Part shown: in pieces, positions 41,298 through 49,489 of the stretch
Numbering within the stretch: position 1 is the first letter of the stretch
Layout: the number at the start of each line of letters is the position of its first letter
Origin: G963669295 sp963669295
Lineage (GTDB): Bacteria > Bacteroidota > Bacteroidia > Flavobacteriales_D > CALLUQ01
Length of the DNA: 64,000 nt
Reading direction: 5' to 3'
NCBI GenBank assembly: GCA_963669295.1
Contig: OY769938.1
Coordinates: 4,278,001-4,342,000, forward strand
Made by a program: the position numbers and the translations under genes
The notes under the pieces: generated by a model
The model's input: the letters and a program-made list of their open reading frames with translations, nothing else
The model's database searches: none
Told to the model about the DNA's origin: nothing

Positions 41298-41581
41298 AGT
41301 AAGCCGGCACCTCCATAATTAATGTAGGAAGCTATCGTAACAATGGCTCCTACAAAAAACAGCACTGCTCCAACACCTATAATACTATATGCAGCATAGT
41401 TGTTGGTTTGTTTCAACAGGCCCTGTTGCTCCATATCGTCAACGGTTCTAATCACCCTGGCAAGCGTGTTTTCTTCCACCCCTTTTTGAACCATCGTTTC
41501 ACGCATGGCACTAAAGTCCATGCCCTCCATTCTTTTTTTAGAGAAATGTGCTATCAGCTGGTCGCGGCTCCATGCTTTCAT
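41231..41581 (-). CDS. Small membrane protein with two helices, unknown function
   Basis: 116 residues. A charged N-terminal half (about 1-60) with helices (WSRDQLIAHFSKKRMEGMDF, LARVIRTVDDMEQQGLLKQT) precedes two membrane helices (IIGVGAVLFFVGAIVTIASY and GLLWYGAIILGISMFIGGL). The N-terminal part is cytosolic and could bind a partner. No family recognised. It starts 6 nt after the preceding gene and its end overlaps the assigned miaA start. Confidence 0.75.
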   Translation of the reverse strand: MKAWSRDQLIAHFSKKRMEGMDFSAMRETMVQKGVEENTLARVIRTVDDMEQQGLLKQTNNYAAYSIIGVGAVLFFVGAIVTIASYINYGGAGLLWYGAIILGISMFIGGLKALQR

Positions 41582-41587
41582 GGTAGC

Positions 41588-42157
41588 CTATACCAATCCT
41601 TCGTAATCGTCGAGGTTTTCGAAGCTCTGGTCGTCAAAGTCGTCTTCAAATTCCTTGAACACATCCTCCACCGATTCGCCTTTGGGCTTTTCAGGAGCTT
41701 CTTCTTCAATGCCATCAAATAAATCGGGAATTTCTTTCGATGTTTCAGCAGGAGCATCGCCAAACGATAACATTACAGTAGGGTAGGTGGTGTTGGCATC
41801 CACATCAACCAACTCTATCAATTCAATGTAAAAGCACCACATGCGCAAGAAATCGTATACGTACAAAATCTTTTGGTGGTCTTCTTTTACAAATTCAGAA
41901 AGCACCGATTTGCTCATTACTGCCGGCCCAAACTCAGGATTGCCAAAACCCATGTCCATCAACCCAATTTCCTGTCCTTTGTCCCACTCTTCATTGCTCA
42001 TGTAAAAAGAGGCCATTTGATCGCCCATAAAATTAAAGGCCTGGATGATGGCCTTATGAAACACCTCAAATGTTTGGTCGGGCAACAAAACAATATCTCT
42101 AAAGATTTCCTGATCGCTGTTGGTATCGATCAATACCCTAAATCTGTATCCTTTCAT
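41588..42157 (-). CDS. Plasmid pRiA4b ORF-3-like protein
   Basis: 189 residues. The N-terminus MKGYRFRVLIDTNSDQEIFR, followed by TFEVFHKAIIQAFNFMGDQM and ASFYMSNEEWDKGQEI, is the pattern of the pRiA4b ORF-3 / IS1096-passenger family. The C-terminus from about 140 is strongly acidic and probably disordered (EEEAPEKPKGESVEDVFKEF). The family name comes from mobile elements, but members are widespread chromosomal genes, and here it sits in a housekeeping operon. Biochemical role unknown. Confidence 0.82.
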   Translation of the reverse strand: MKGYRFRVLIDTNSDQEIFRDIVLLPDQTFEVFHKAIIQAFNFMGDQMASFYMSNEEWDKGQEIGLMDMGFGNPEFGPAVMSKSVLSEFVKEDHQKILYVYDFLRMWCFYIELIELVDVDANTTYPTVMLSFGDAPAETSKEIPDLFDGIEEEAPEKPKGESVEDVFKEFEDDFDDQSFENLDDYEGLV

Positions 42158-42166
42158 TCAATCCTT

Positions 42167-43609
42167 TTATACCGGTTCAAGTCCCAGTTCTTTTCCTTTG
42201 CGCAACATAAAGGCATATGCTTCTTCGTAATTATTGGCAATTTCACCATCAAGAATAGCATCTTTAATTGCACTTTTTATGATCCCGATCTTTTTATCGG
42301 GTTTCATGTCAAACGTTCGTATAATGACGTCACCAGAGATGGGCGGTTGCCAATTCCTAATGCGGTCATTTTCTTCCACTTCCTTAATTCTTGCCCTCAC
42401 TTTTTCGAAATTTTTCAAAAAACGTTTCACTTTTGCTTCATTTTTTGACGTAATGTCGGCTTCGCAAAGTGTCATAAGGGCCTCAATGTCATCGCCCGCC
42501 TCAAAAATCAATCGTCTTACTGCCGAGTCGGTCGCTTCTTCTTTACTCAGTGCTATAGGGCGTAAATGCAGTGCTACCATTTTCTTTACAAACTTCATCT
42601 TTTGATCGAGCGGAAGCCTTAATTGGCGAAAAATACGCGGTACCATTTTAGCGCCACGATCTTCATGCCCGTGAAAGGTCCATCCATGTTCAGGCGAAAA
42701 ACGTTTGGTTGCCGGTTTTGCAATGTCGTGCAAAATAGCGGCCCACCGTAACCATAAGTCGTTGGTGTGTACAGAAATATTGTCTAACACCTGTAAGGTG
42801 TGGTAAAAATTGTCTTTGTGTCGTTTGCCATCAACTACATCTACCCCGTGTAATGCCACCATTTCAGGGAAAAAACGTTCCAGCAACCCTGTTTTAAACA
42901 AAAGGCGAAATCCTTTGGAAGGGCGTGGCGATAGAATGATTTTATTCAACTCATCGGTGATTCGTTCTTTCGAAACAATATCGAGGCGCTCTTTATTGCG
43001 TTCGATGGCGGCCAACGATTCGGTTTCAATTTGGAAATCGAGTTGCGAAGAAAATCGAATGGCACGCATCATGCGTAACGGATCATCAGAGTAAGTAATA
43101 TCAGGATCTAAAGGTGTTTTAATCATGCCTTGCTGAAGCCCTTCAATGCCGTTAAACGGATCTACTAACTGTCCAAAATCTTCTCCATTCATAGAAATGG
43201 CCATGGCATTGATGGTAAAGTCGCGACGGTTTTGATCGTCTTGCAAGGAGCCATCTTCTACAATGGGCTTGCGCGAATGCCGTTGGTAGGATTCTTTGCG
43301 TGCACCAACAAATTCTATTTCATACCCTTCGTAATTGAAGTTGGCCGTACCAAAGTTTTTGAACACTGCAACCTTGAGCCCTCCCAACTTTTCTGCAGCC
43401 TTTTCGGCTACTGCCATTCCGCTGCCTACCACTACAAAGTCGATGTCTTTACACGGACGCTCCAACATAAGGTCGCGCACATACCCCCCAATCACATAGG
43501 TGCGCAGTCCCATTTCATCCGCTACTTCCGAAACAACTTTGAAAATAGGGTGGGTTAAATGGTCGTGGAGGTGAACGATGTTATTTCCGGATGAATTCAA
43601 AAGTTCCAT
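42167..43609 (-). CDS. cca: CCA tRNA nucleotidyltransferase with HD domain
   Basis: 480 residues. Class II nucleotidyltransferase head: YVIGGYVRDLMLERPCKDID, the catalytic DIDFVVVG, then RRDFTINAMAISMNG and DPDITYSDDPLRMMRAIRFS. An HD phosphohydrolase domain follows (about 260-400, RWAAILHDIAKPATKRF with HD, and HLRPIALSKEEATDSAVRRL). It adds or repairs the CCA end of tRNAs. The ATG overlaps the tsaC-like gene by 29 nt. Next gene 9 nt downstream. Confidence 0.95.
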   Translation of the reverse strand: MELLNSSGNNIVHLHDHLTHPIFKVVSEVADEMGLRTYVIGGYVRDLMLERPCKDIDFVVVGSGMAVAEKAAEKLGGLKVAVFKNFGTANFNYEGYEIEFVGARKESYQRHSRKPIVEDGSLQDDQNRRDFTINAMAISMNGEDFGQLVDPFNGIEGLQQGMIKTPLDPDITYSDDPLRMMRAIRFSSQLDFQIETESLAAIERNKERLDIVSKERITDELNKIILSPRPSKGFRLLFKTGLLERFFPEMVALHGVDVVDGKRHKDNFYHTLQVLDNISVHTNDLWLRWAAILHDIAKPATKRFSPEHGWTFHGHEDRGAKMVPRIFRQLRLPLDQKMKFVKKMVALHLRPIALSKEEATDSAVRRLIFEAGDDIEALMTLCEADITSKNEAKVKRFLKNFEKVRARIKEVEENDRIRNWQPPISGDVIIRTFDMKPDKKIGIIKSAIKDAILDGEIANNYEEAYAFMLRKGKELGLEPV

Positions 43610-44144
43610 TCAGTTCCAACTTCATTATGGTAGAGGGCCTGGCGAGCGACGTTTCGTCTTGTCTCAAATTTACGACATAATCTACCGCATCCAAAATGCC
43701 TTCATCAATTTCGCTAAAGCAAAAGGGCGTTGGTTCGCCACTTACATTGGCCGAGGTAGAAACAAGTGCTTTGTTGAGTCGATGGATCAACTGTTGACAA
43801 AAATCGTCTTTCACCACCCGAATGCCTACCGAGCCATCTTCGGCAATTACATTGTTGGCCAGGTTCAATGCTTCGGGGTAAATGATGGTAAGTGGCTTTT
43901 CGGTATGTTCTACCAGGTCCCAGGCTACTTCAGGCACCTCTCGCACATAACGGCTCAACTTGGCATCCGTATCAATCAATACAATCAAGCTTTTCGCTTC
44001 ACTGCGCTGCTTGATGGTAAACACCTTTTGCACTGCTGCGGCATTGGTCGCATCACAGCCTATGCCCCACACAGTGTCGGTAGGGTACAAGATAACACCA
44101 CCTTGCTTTACAACGTCTAATGCTTCTTTGATTGCTGCTTCCAT
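43581..44144 (-). CDS. tsaC: L-threonylcarbamoyladenylate synthase (TsaC/Sua5/YciO family)
   Basis: 187 residues, the short single-domain form. GGVILYPTDTVWGIGCDATN, the KxR motif region VFTIKQRSEAKSLIVLIDTD, then GSVGIRVVKDDF and LVSTSANVSGEPTPFCFSEI, and the end ARPSTIMKLELNGTFEFIR are all characteristic. It makes threonylcarbamoyl-AMP for t6A37 of tRNA. YciO-type paralogues of unproven function share these motifs, so the exact activity is likely but not certain. First gene of a six-gene operon with cca and miaA. Confidence 0.9.
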   Translation of the reverse strand: MEAAIKEALDVVKQGGVILYPTDTVWGIGCDATNAAAVQKVFTIKQRSEAKSLIVLIDTDAKLSRYVREVPEVAWDLVEHTEKPLTIIYPEALNLANNVIAEDGSVGIRVVKDDFCQQLIHRLNKALVSTSANVSGEPTPFCFSEIDEGILDAVDYVVNLRQDETSLARPSTIMKLELNGTFEFIRK

Positions 44145-44173
44145 TTGTATTTACTTTTCCCGCTAAGGGCGTG

Positions 44174-44210
44174 CAAAAGTATTAAAATAAAATACTAGTG
44201 CATAGCACTA
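44174..44210 (-). promoter_or_regulatory. -7 element of tsaC and adjacent hairpin
   Basis: On the minus strand a perfect TACTTTTG (44174-44181) lies 29 nt before the tsaC start. The palindrome TAGTGC-ATA-GCACTA wait-free arms at 44196-44201 and 44205-44210 lie just upstream, near the expected -33 position. It may be a binding site or mark the end of the upstream glycosyltransferase transcript. Confidence 0.4.
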
Positions 44211-44235
44211 TAGCGAAATAGTGATGGTGCACGTG

Positions 44236-45213
44236 CTAAGGCAACAGTTGATCAACATGAATGGTATTGGCACAGTTGAAATGACCTTTTGGACAGGCTT
44301 TTAATCCGTGCAGCCCGCAGGGGCGACAATCCAGCTTTTCATTGGTTTGCACTACAGTAGACTGATCAGACAAAGGACCAAAGCCGAATTCGGGAATGGT
44401 AGAGCAGAAAACAGTGGTAACCGGTGCATTCATGGCAGAAGCCATGTGCTGTGGGGCAGAATCGTTGACAAAGTTCATGATAGCACCTTGCATCAGTGCT
44501 GCCGATTGTAAAAACGATAGTTCTCCGGCCAGGTTCACCACATTCTTGTTGTAGCACCTTCGTTTCAACGAGTCGCAAGCATCATAGTCGCCCGGACCAC
44601 CCAACAAAAAGGTGCGGTTCGATTCCCCAATTTTATTGATCACCTCTATCCATTGTTCAACCGGAAATTGTTTGGTAAACCAAACCGATGTGGGGGCAAT
44701 GCAATAATAAGGCTCGTGTTGGTATTGCGCCACCAATTGCCGATCGTTTTCGGAGGGGTACAATACTGGTTTTCCTGGAGTGGCATCGGTAATGGAGGCA
44801 ATGAGTTCGTGGTTGCGCTCTATTTCGTGTTTCCCATTGCCTATTTCATGTTTAACCTTAAGGGTATAGGTAGTAGCAAAAGGGTTTTTATCAAAGCCAA
44901 ACTTATGGGTAGCCTTCGAGCGCATTGCCAAAAAACCACTGGCAGCAAATCGCTGTAGGTTAATCACATAATCGTACTTCGTTTTACGAATTTGTTTGGA
45001 GAGCTGCAGCAGGTTGCTGTACTTGCCTTGCTGTTTGTTCCAAACCAGCACATGGTTAATTTTTGGATGTCCATCCAACAACCCTTCATTGCCTTTGCGT
45101 AATAGAAAGTCGATTTGTGCCTCAGGGAAATGTTCACGCAGCTTTTCTACCACACCGGTGGCCAGGATAACATCGCCAATAAAGGCGGTTTGTATAACGA
45201 GTAGTTTGGTCAA
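44236..45213 (-). CDS. Glycosyltransferase family 9 (heptosyltransferase-like)
   Basis: 325 residues. TAFIGDVILATGVVEKLREHFPE at the N-terminus is the GT9 nucleotide-sugar fold start; YDYVINLQRF, APTSVWFTKQFPVEQW, RTFLLGGPGD and FVNDSAPQHMASAMNAPVTT follow in the expected order. Members transfer heptose or other sugars to lipopolysaccharide core. Starts at TTG 45213; no ATG is in frame between there and the first strand, and an upstream extension is possible. A Cys-rich end (CRPCGLHGLKACPKGHFNC) is common in this branch. The gene is 53 nt after dapD. Confidence 0.9.
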   Translation of the reverse strand: MTKLLVIQTAFIGDVILATGVVEKLREHFPEAQIDFLLRKGNEGLLDGHPKINHVLVWNKQQGKYSNLLQLSKQIRKTKYDYVINLQRFAASGFLAMRSKATHKFGFDKNPFATTYTLKVKHEIGNGKHEIERNHELIASITDATPGKPVLYPSENDRQLVAQYQHEPYYCIAPTSVWFTKQFPVEQWIEVINKIGESNRTFLLGGPGDYDACDSLKRRCYNKNVVNLAGELSFLQSAALMQGAIMNFVNDSAPQHMASAMNAPVTTVFCSTIPEFGFGPLSDQSTVVQTNEKLDCRPCGLHGLKACPKGHFNCANTIHVDQLLP

Positions 45214-45266
45214 AAGCTGTTGTTCTACATTAAAAACGAGGCCATAGCCTCCGGGTTGTTTCGCCT

Positions 45267-46073
45267 TTATACGGCAACATTGTGCTCGCGCAAAGCATCG
45301 TTCAAAGAGGTTTTCTTATCCGTGCTTTCTTTGCGTTTTCCTATAATTAAAGCACATGGCACATTGTACGACCCCGCTGGAAATTCTTTGGTATACGATC
45401 CGGGAATGACTACCGAACGCGCAGGAACAATGCCTCTGTACTCTACTGGCTCACTGCCCGATACATCAATAATTTTGGTGGATTTGGTAAGCACCACATT
45501 GGCGCCCAATACCGCCTCTTTTTGCACCCTTACACCTTCCACTACAATGCACCTCGATCCAATAAAACAATTGTCCTCAATCACCACTGGTGCTGCTTGC
45601 AAGGGCTCTAATACACCTCCTATTCCTACACCACCACTCAGGTGAACATTTTTACCAATTTGAGCACAAGAGCCCACGGTAGCCCAGGTATCTACCATTG
45701 ATCCGCTGTCTACAAAGCCACCGATATTCACATACGAAGGCATCATAATAACACCCGGTGCCAAATAAGCCCCATAACGAGCAATGGCATGTGGTACTAC
45801 CCGAACACCCAATGCTTTGTAATCGGTTTTGAGTTCCATTTTATCGTGAAACTCAAAAGGACCCACCTCAATGGTTTTCATCTGCTGAATGGGGAAATAC
45901 ATCACCACAGCTTTCTTTACCCACTCGTTTACCTGCCACTCGTCGCCTACAGGTTCCGCTACACGTAGCTTGCCCTTGTCGAGTTGTTCAATCACCTCGC
46001 GGATGGCCATTTGTACTTGTTCTTCTTTTAGCAGCTCGCGGTTCTCCCACGCTTCTTCAATAATTGCTCTCAT
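45267..46073 (-). CDS. dapD: Tetrahydrodipicolinate N-succinyltransferase
   Basis: 268 residues. The helical N-terminal domain (ENRELLKEEQVQMAIREVIE) and the left-handed beta-helix with hexapeptide repeats (GAYLAPGVIMMPSYVNIGGF, CAQIGKNVHLSGGVGIGGVL, CFIGSRCIVVEGVRVQKEAV) are complete; VDSGSMVDTWATVGS is the family signature. It succinylates tetrahydrodipicolinate in the lysine / meso-diaminopimelate pathway, needed for peptidoglycan. A well-formed promoter precedes it, back to back with that of ruvX. Confidence 0.96.
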   Translation of the reverse strand: MRAIIEEAWENRELLKEEQVQMAIREVIEQLDKGKLRVAEPVGDEWQVNEWVKKAVVMYFPIQQMKTIEVGPFEFHDKMELKTDYKALGVRVVPHAIARYGAYLAPGVIMMPSYVNIGGFVDSGSMVDTWATVGSCAQIGKNVHLSGGVGIGGVLEPLQAAPVVIEDNCFIGSRCIVVEGVRVQKEAVLGANVVLTKSTKIIDVSGSEPVEYRGIVPARSVVIPGSYTKEFPAGSYNVPCALIIGKRKESTDKKTSLNDALREHNVAV

Positions 46074-46098
46074 GCGTTTTTTATGTTTTCAATCTTCG

Positions 46099-46129
46099 CA
46101 AAAATAGATTTATCAACGTTAGTTTACAA
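46099..46129 (-). promoter_or_regulatory. Promoter of dapD
   Basis: On the minus strand TTG (46127-46129), 20-nt spacer, perfect TATTTTTG (46099-46106), 25 nt before the start codon. Confidence 0.6.
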
Positions 46130-46132
46130 TAC

Positions 46133-46164
46133 TTGGAACTTCTGCGTTCAAAATATTATCTTTG
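46133..46164 (+). promoter_or_regulatory. Promoter of the ruvX-def operon
   Basis: TTG at 46133-46135, 21-nt spacer, perfect TATCTTTG at 46157-46164, 20 nt before the ruvX ATG. Its -33 element is only 3 nt from that of dapD on the other strand. Confidence 0.6.
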
Positions 46165-46184
46165 AAGCCCTGTTTTTGGGGCTT

Positions 46185-46607
46185 ATGGGAAGAATAATGG
46201 CCATCGATTATGGCAGCAAGAGAGTGGGGTTGGCAGTAACCGACCCGCTTCAAATGATTGCCAGCGGATTAACCACTGTGCATGCACAGGAAGTGGTGGC
46301 ATTCATTACAAAGTACATGGAAGAGGAAGAAGTAGAGTGCATTGTGGTAGGAGAACCCAGGCGCTTGAATGCCGAACCAACCCATGCCACTGAAATGATT
46401 AACAATTTTGTGCGGCACCTTCATAAAAAGTTTCCGCAGTTGTTAATCGAACGTATGGACGAACGGTTTACCTCAAAAATGGCATTTCAAACCATGATCG
46501 ACAGTGGCTTGAAAAAGAAAGACAGGAGAAACAAAGAGTTGGTGGATGAAATAAGTGCCACCATTATCTTACAATCGTATTTGGAAAAAAGAAGTTTTAC
46601 ACCATGA
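46185..46607 (+). CDS. ruvX: Holliday junction resolvase-like protein RuvX (YqgF)
   Basis: 140 residues from ATG 46185 (MGRIMAIDYGSKRVGLAVTD); the frame extends 102 nt upstream through the promoter, which rules out that start. Family motifs: IDYGSKRVGLA with the catalytic Asp, CIVVGEPRRLN, and DERFTSKMAFQTM; the late DEISATIILQSYLE supplies the last acidic residue. RuvX acts on pre-16S rRNA processing in E. coli and cleaves Holliday junctions in some species. It overlaps def by 4 nt. Confidence 0.95.
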   Translation: MGRIMAIDYGSKRVGLAVTDPLQMIASGLTTVHAQEVVAFITKYMEEEEVECIVVGEPRRLNAEPTHATEMINNFVRHLHKKFPQLLIERMDERFTSKMAFQTMIDSGLKKKDRRNKELVDEISATIILQSYLEKRSFTP

Positions 46608-47197
46608 TTTATCCAATAGTAGCGTATGGCGACCCGGTTTTACGTAAAGAAACCGAAGAGATTGATGAAAACTACCCGAAACTGGGAGAGTTGATTGAAA
46701 ACATGTTTGAAACCATGTATGAAGCAAGTGGAGTAGGGCTGGCTGCACCACAAATTGGGAAGTCTATTCGACTATTTATTGTAGATGCATCGCCCTTTGC
46801 AGAAGATGACGACGATGAAATGGAGGAGGAAGAAAGAACGTTGTTGAAAAACTTTAAAAAGGTATTCATCAACCCCGAGATTATTGATGAGGTAGGCGAA
46901 AAGTGGGGTTTTGCCGAAGGGTGTTTAAGCATTCCTAAAATTAGAGAGGAAGTGGTGCGTAACCCTCAAATTAAAATTGAATATTACGACGAGAACTTTA
47001 AGTTTCACAGCGAAGAATACGAAGGGTTTGCAGCGCGAATCATTCAACACGAATACGATCATATTGAAGGCATTCTTTTTACCGACCACCTCAACCCGTT
47101 GAAACGCAGGTTGCTGAAAAGAAAACTTACCGACATCTCTAAAGGAGCAATAGATGTGAACTATCGCATGAAATTTCCCGTTAAAAAAAGAAAATGA
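46604..47197 (+). CDS. def: Peptide deformylase with acidic insertion
   Basis: 197 residues. Motif 1 GVGLAAPQIGKSIR, motif 2 EGCLSIPKIR with the Cys ligand, and motif 3 IIQHEYDHIEGILF with the HExxH ligands and catalytic Glu are all intact. Between motifs 1 and 2 is an acidic loop (AEDDDDEMEEEERTLL) typical of Bacteroidota enzymes. It removes the formyl group from new N-terminal methionines, using iron or zinc. Starts inside the ruvX stop (ATGA) and ends inside the next start (ATGATG), so three genes are translationally coupled. Confidence 0.97.
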   Translation: MIYPIVAYGDPVLRKETEEIDENYPKLGELIENMFETMYEASGVGLAAPQIGKSIRLFIVDASPFAEDDDDEMEEEERTLLKNFKKVFINPEIIDEVGEKWGFAEGCLSIPKIREEVVRNPQIKIEYYDENFKFHSEEYEGFAARIIQHEYDHIEGILFTDHLNPLKRRLLKRKLTDISKGAIDVNYRMKFPVKKRK

Positions 47198-47799
47198 TGA
47201 AGCAATTGAAATTTTGGGCAGCAGTGGCATTGGCAGCAAGTCTTACCGCCTGCGGAAGTGAAGGAACGAACGATGAAACAACCGACAACGATACCACGGC
47301 TACTGCTGCTACAGGCACCACCTTTTCTCGTGAAAGCCTGATCGCAGACATTACCATGGATGAAGAACTGGTGCTGAACCAGGATGTTACCGACACTAAA
47401 ACAAAAGCCTATGCCAACCGGGTATTGCAAAATTACCTCACCTTCATTGCAGCATACCCTGCCGACACATTGTGCGACGACTATGCGTTTAAAGCAGCAA
47501 GCGTGGCCAAAGGGTTGGGGCATCACCATCAAGCCATTCAGTTGTACGAAAAAATTTACAACGAATACCCCGATTTCGACCAGCGGGAGTATTGCCTTTA
47601 CATGGTAGCATTTACCTACGACTACGATTTAAAAAATGTAGAGAAGGCTAAAGCGGCCTATCAAAAGGTAATCGAAGAAATGCCTGGCCATCAGTTTGCC
47701 ATCGATGCACAAGTGGCATTGGATAACCTTGGGTTGAGCGATGAAGAACTCATCAAGAAGTTCATGGAGCAAAACAAGGAGGGCAACGGAGGCGCTTAA
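47194..47799 (+). CDS. TPR-like lipoprotein
   Basis: 201 residues from ATG 47194 (a second ATG directly follows). Lipobox SLTACGSEG places a lipidated Cys near residue 21. A Thr/Ala/Asp-rich linker leads to helical repeats: DYAFKAASVAKGLGHHHQAI, YEKIYNEYPDFDQREYCLYM, AFTYDYDLKNVEKAKAAYQK, AIDAQVALDNLGLS. These resemble the TPR domain of the YbgF/CpoB and BamD group, so an outer-membrane assembly or cell-envelope role is possible. The stop overlaps the convergent cdaA stop by 4 nt. Confidence 0.8.
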   Translation: MMKQLKFWAAVALAASLTACGSEGTNDETTDNDTTATAATGTTFSRESLIADITMDEELVLNQDVTDTKTKAYANRVLQNYLTFIAAYPADTLCDDYAFKAASVAKGLGHHHQAIQLYEKIYNEYPDFDQREYCLYMVAFTYDYDLKNVEKAKAAYQKVIEEMPGHQFAIDAQVALDNLGLSDEELIKKFMEQNKEGNGGA

Positions 47800-48593
47800 A
47801 GCGCAAACTCCTTCAGCAATACTTTTTCAAGCGCTGCACTATTCATATTGGTAGTAAGGTCGCCATTTTGTGCTACAGCAATGGCGCCCGTTTGCTCGGA
47901 AACCACAATGGCTATCGCATCAGTGTTTTCGCTAATGCCCACTGCCGAGCGATGACGCATACCATACTCGCTAGGGAACTTAGTGTTTTCAGTCACCGGC
48001 AATACACAACGTGCTTCCTTAATACGGTCGTTGGCAATAATAATGGCACCATCGTGTAGCGGACTGTTTTTAAAGAAAATACTTTCAATCATACGGGCGC
48101 TTAATGTGGCATCCAACTTGTCGCCACTAGAACTATAAAAGGAAGGGTCTGATTTTTTTGCCACTACAATTAGGGCACCAGTTTTAGAGGCACTCATACG
48201 ATCGCACGCTTCTACAATAGCATCAATATTTAGTTCAATGCCTTTTTCCTGCCCCATTATTTTTTTAATAATGCCCTGGTTGTTCTTTTTCGATAAAAAT
48301 CCTGAAGTACCAATCAACAATAAAAAACGACGCAATTCTTGTTGAAATACAATGAGCAATGCAATTACCCCTACGCCAATGAATTGCCCCAAAATTTCGC
48401 CCAACATCTCCATTTGGAAGGCCTCCACCAATTTCCACAGCAGGTAAATGGCCAGGATGCCTACAAAAATTTTAATGGCTACAGTGCCTTTTACAAGGTT
48501 GTAAAGCTGAAAAATAAGGAAGGCTACCAGCACAATGTCCACCACATCGAGCCATCGAATGGTGATGAAAGAAATGATGTAATGCAGGTCCAT
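47796..48593 (-). CDS. cdaA: Diadenylate cyclase (c-di-AMP synthase)
   Basis: 265 residues. Three N-terminal membrane helices (about 10-80: VVDIVLVAFLIFQLYNLVKG, IKIFVGILAIYLLWKLVEAF, FIGVGVIALLIVFQQELRRF) precede the DAC domain. Both catalytic motifs are present: SPLHDGAIII (DGA) and GMRHRSAVGISE (RHR). GALIVVAKKSDPSFYSSSG lies between. It makes cyclic di-AMP from two ATP. It is 3 nt upstream of folP, a linkage common in Bacteroidota. Confidence 0.95.
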   Translation of the reverse strand: MDLHYIISFITIRWLDVVDIVLVAFLIFQLYNLVKGTVAIKIFVGILAIYLLWKLVEAFQMEMLGEILGQFIGVGVIALLIVFQQELRRFLLLIGTSGFLSKKNNQGIIKKIMGQEKGIELNIDAIVEACDRMSASKTGALIVVAKKSDPSFYSSSGDKLDATLSARMIESIFFKNSPLHDGAIIIANDRIKEARCVLPVTENTKFPSEYGMRHRSAVGISENTDAIAIVVSEQTGAIAVAQNGDLTTNMNSAALEKVLLKEFAL

Positions 48594-48596
48594 GTG

Positions 48597-49460
48597 CTAA
48601 CTGTTGTTCGCGGCAAAGGTATAAATTTTCACTGCTTCCACCGCTTCTTTCACATCGTGTACACGTAGAATGTTGGCCCCTTTCTGTAGCGCCATAGTAT
48701 TGAGCACGGTAGTGCCGTTCAGCGCTTGTGCTGGAGTGGTGCCCAGCAGTTGGTTAATCATTGATTTGCGCGAGAAGCCTACCAGCACGGGACACCCAAA
48801 TTGTTGCATCTCGCCCACGGCATTTAACAAGGAGTAATTGTGCTCCAGGGTTTTTCCAAAACCAAAGCCAGGGTCAATAATGATGTCGTTCACCCCAGCA
48901 GTTTGCAATTGTTGAATGCGTTCATAAAAGTAGTCGAATACCTCCAGCACCACATCTTTGTATTGAGGTTGGTGCTGCATGGTTCCAGGTTCTCCTTGCA
49001 TGTGCATCATAATATAAGGCAATTGCAATTCGGCTACAGTGTTAAACATTTTTTTGTCTAAACAGCCAGCAGCAATGTCGTTGATGATAGCAGCACCAGC
49101 TCCAGCAGCTTGCCGTGCTACTTCACTGCGGTACGTATCGATAGAAATGATGGACGCTGGAAATTCCTTTTTAATGGCTTTGATGGCCGGAATAACACGC
49201 GCCAGCTCTTCTTCCTGTGGCACCGGTGTTGCTCCAGGCCTCGAAGAAGCACCCCCCACATCAATAATGGTTCCTCCTTCTTCCAATATTTGAGTAGCTC
49301 GGGCAACAACATGTGGTTCATCCGTATATTTACCACCGTCGAAAAAAGAGTCGTTGGTAACGTTTAATATCCCCATTACAAGGGGTTCGTCTAACAACAG
49401 AATTTCCCCGTCGCAATTAAGTGTTCTTTTTTTCCAAAAAAATGTATCTTTCACGTCCAT
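48597..49460 (-). CDS. folP: Dihydropteroate synthase
   Basis: 287 residues from ATG 49460 (MDVKDTFFWKKRTLNCDGEI); longer in-frame starts lie upstream of the divergent gene's start and are unlikely. Motifs: LVMGILNVTNDSFFDGGKYT, IDVGGASSRPGATPV, IISIDTYRSEVARQAAGAGA, IIDPGFGFGKTLEHNY and PVLVGFSRKSMI, then RVHDVKEAVEAVKI. It joins p-aminobenzoate to dihydropterin pyrophosphate in folate synthesis. Only 29 nt separate it from the divergent DUF1599 gene. Confidence 0.95.
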   Translation of the reverse strand: MDVKDTFFWKKRTLNCDGEILLLDEPLVMGILNVTNDSFFDGGKYTDEPHVVARATQILEEGGTIIDVGGASSRPGATPVPQEEELARVIPAIKAIKKEFPASIISIDTYRSEVARQAAGAGAAIINDIAAGCLDKKMFNTVAELQLPYIMMHMQGEPGTMQHQPQYKDVVLEVFDYFYERIQQLQTAGVNDIIIDPGFGFGKTLEHNYSLLNAVGEMQQFGCPVLVGFSRKSMINQLLGTTPAQALNGTTVLNTMALQKGANILRVHDVKEAVEAVKIYTFAANNS

Positions 49461-49489
49461 TTTAAAATTGTAACAATACAGCTGTGGCC

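Noticed and set aside
41588..42157. A mobile element, since the family is named after an IS passenger and a plasmid frame
   Set aside because: No transposase, inverted repeats or target duplication; the gene is embedded in a tight housekeeping operon.
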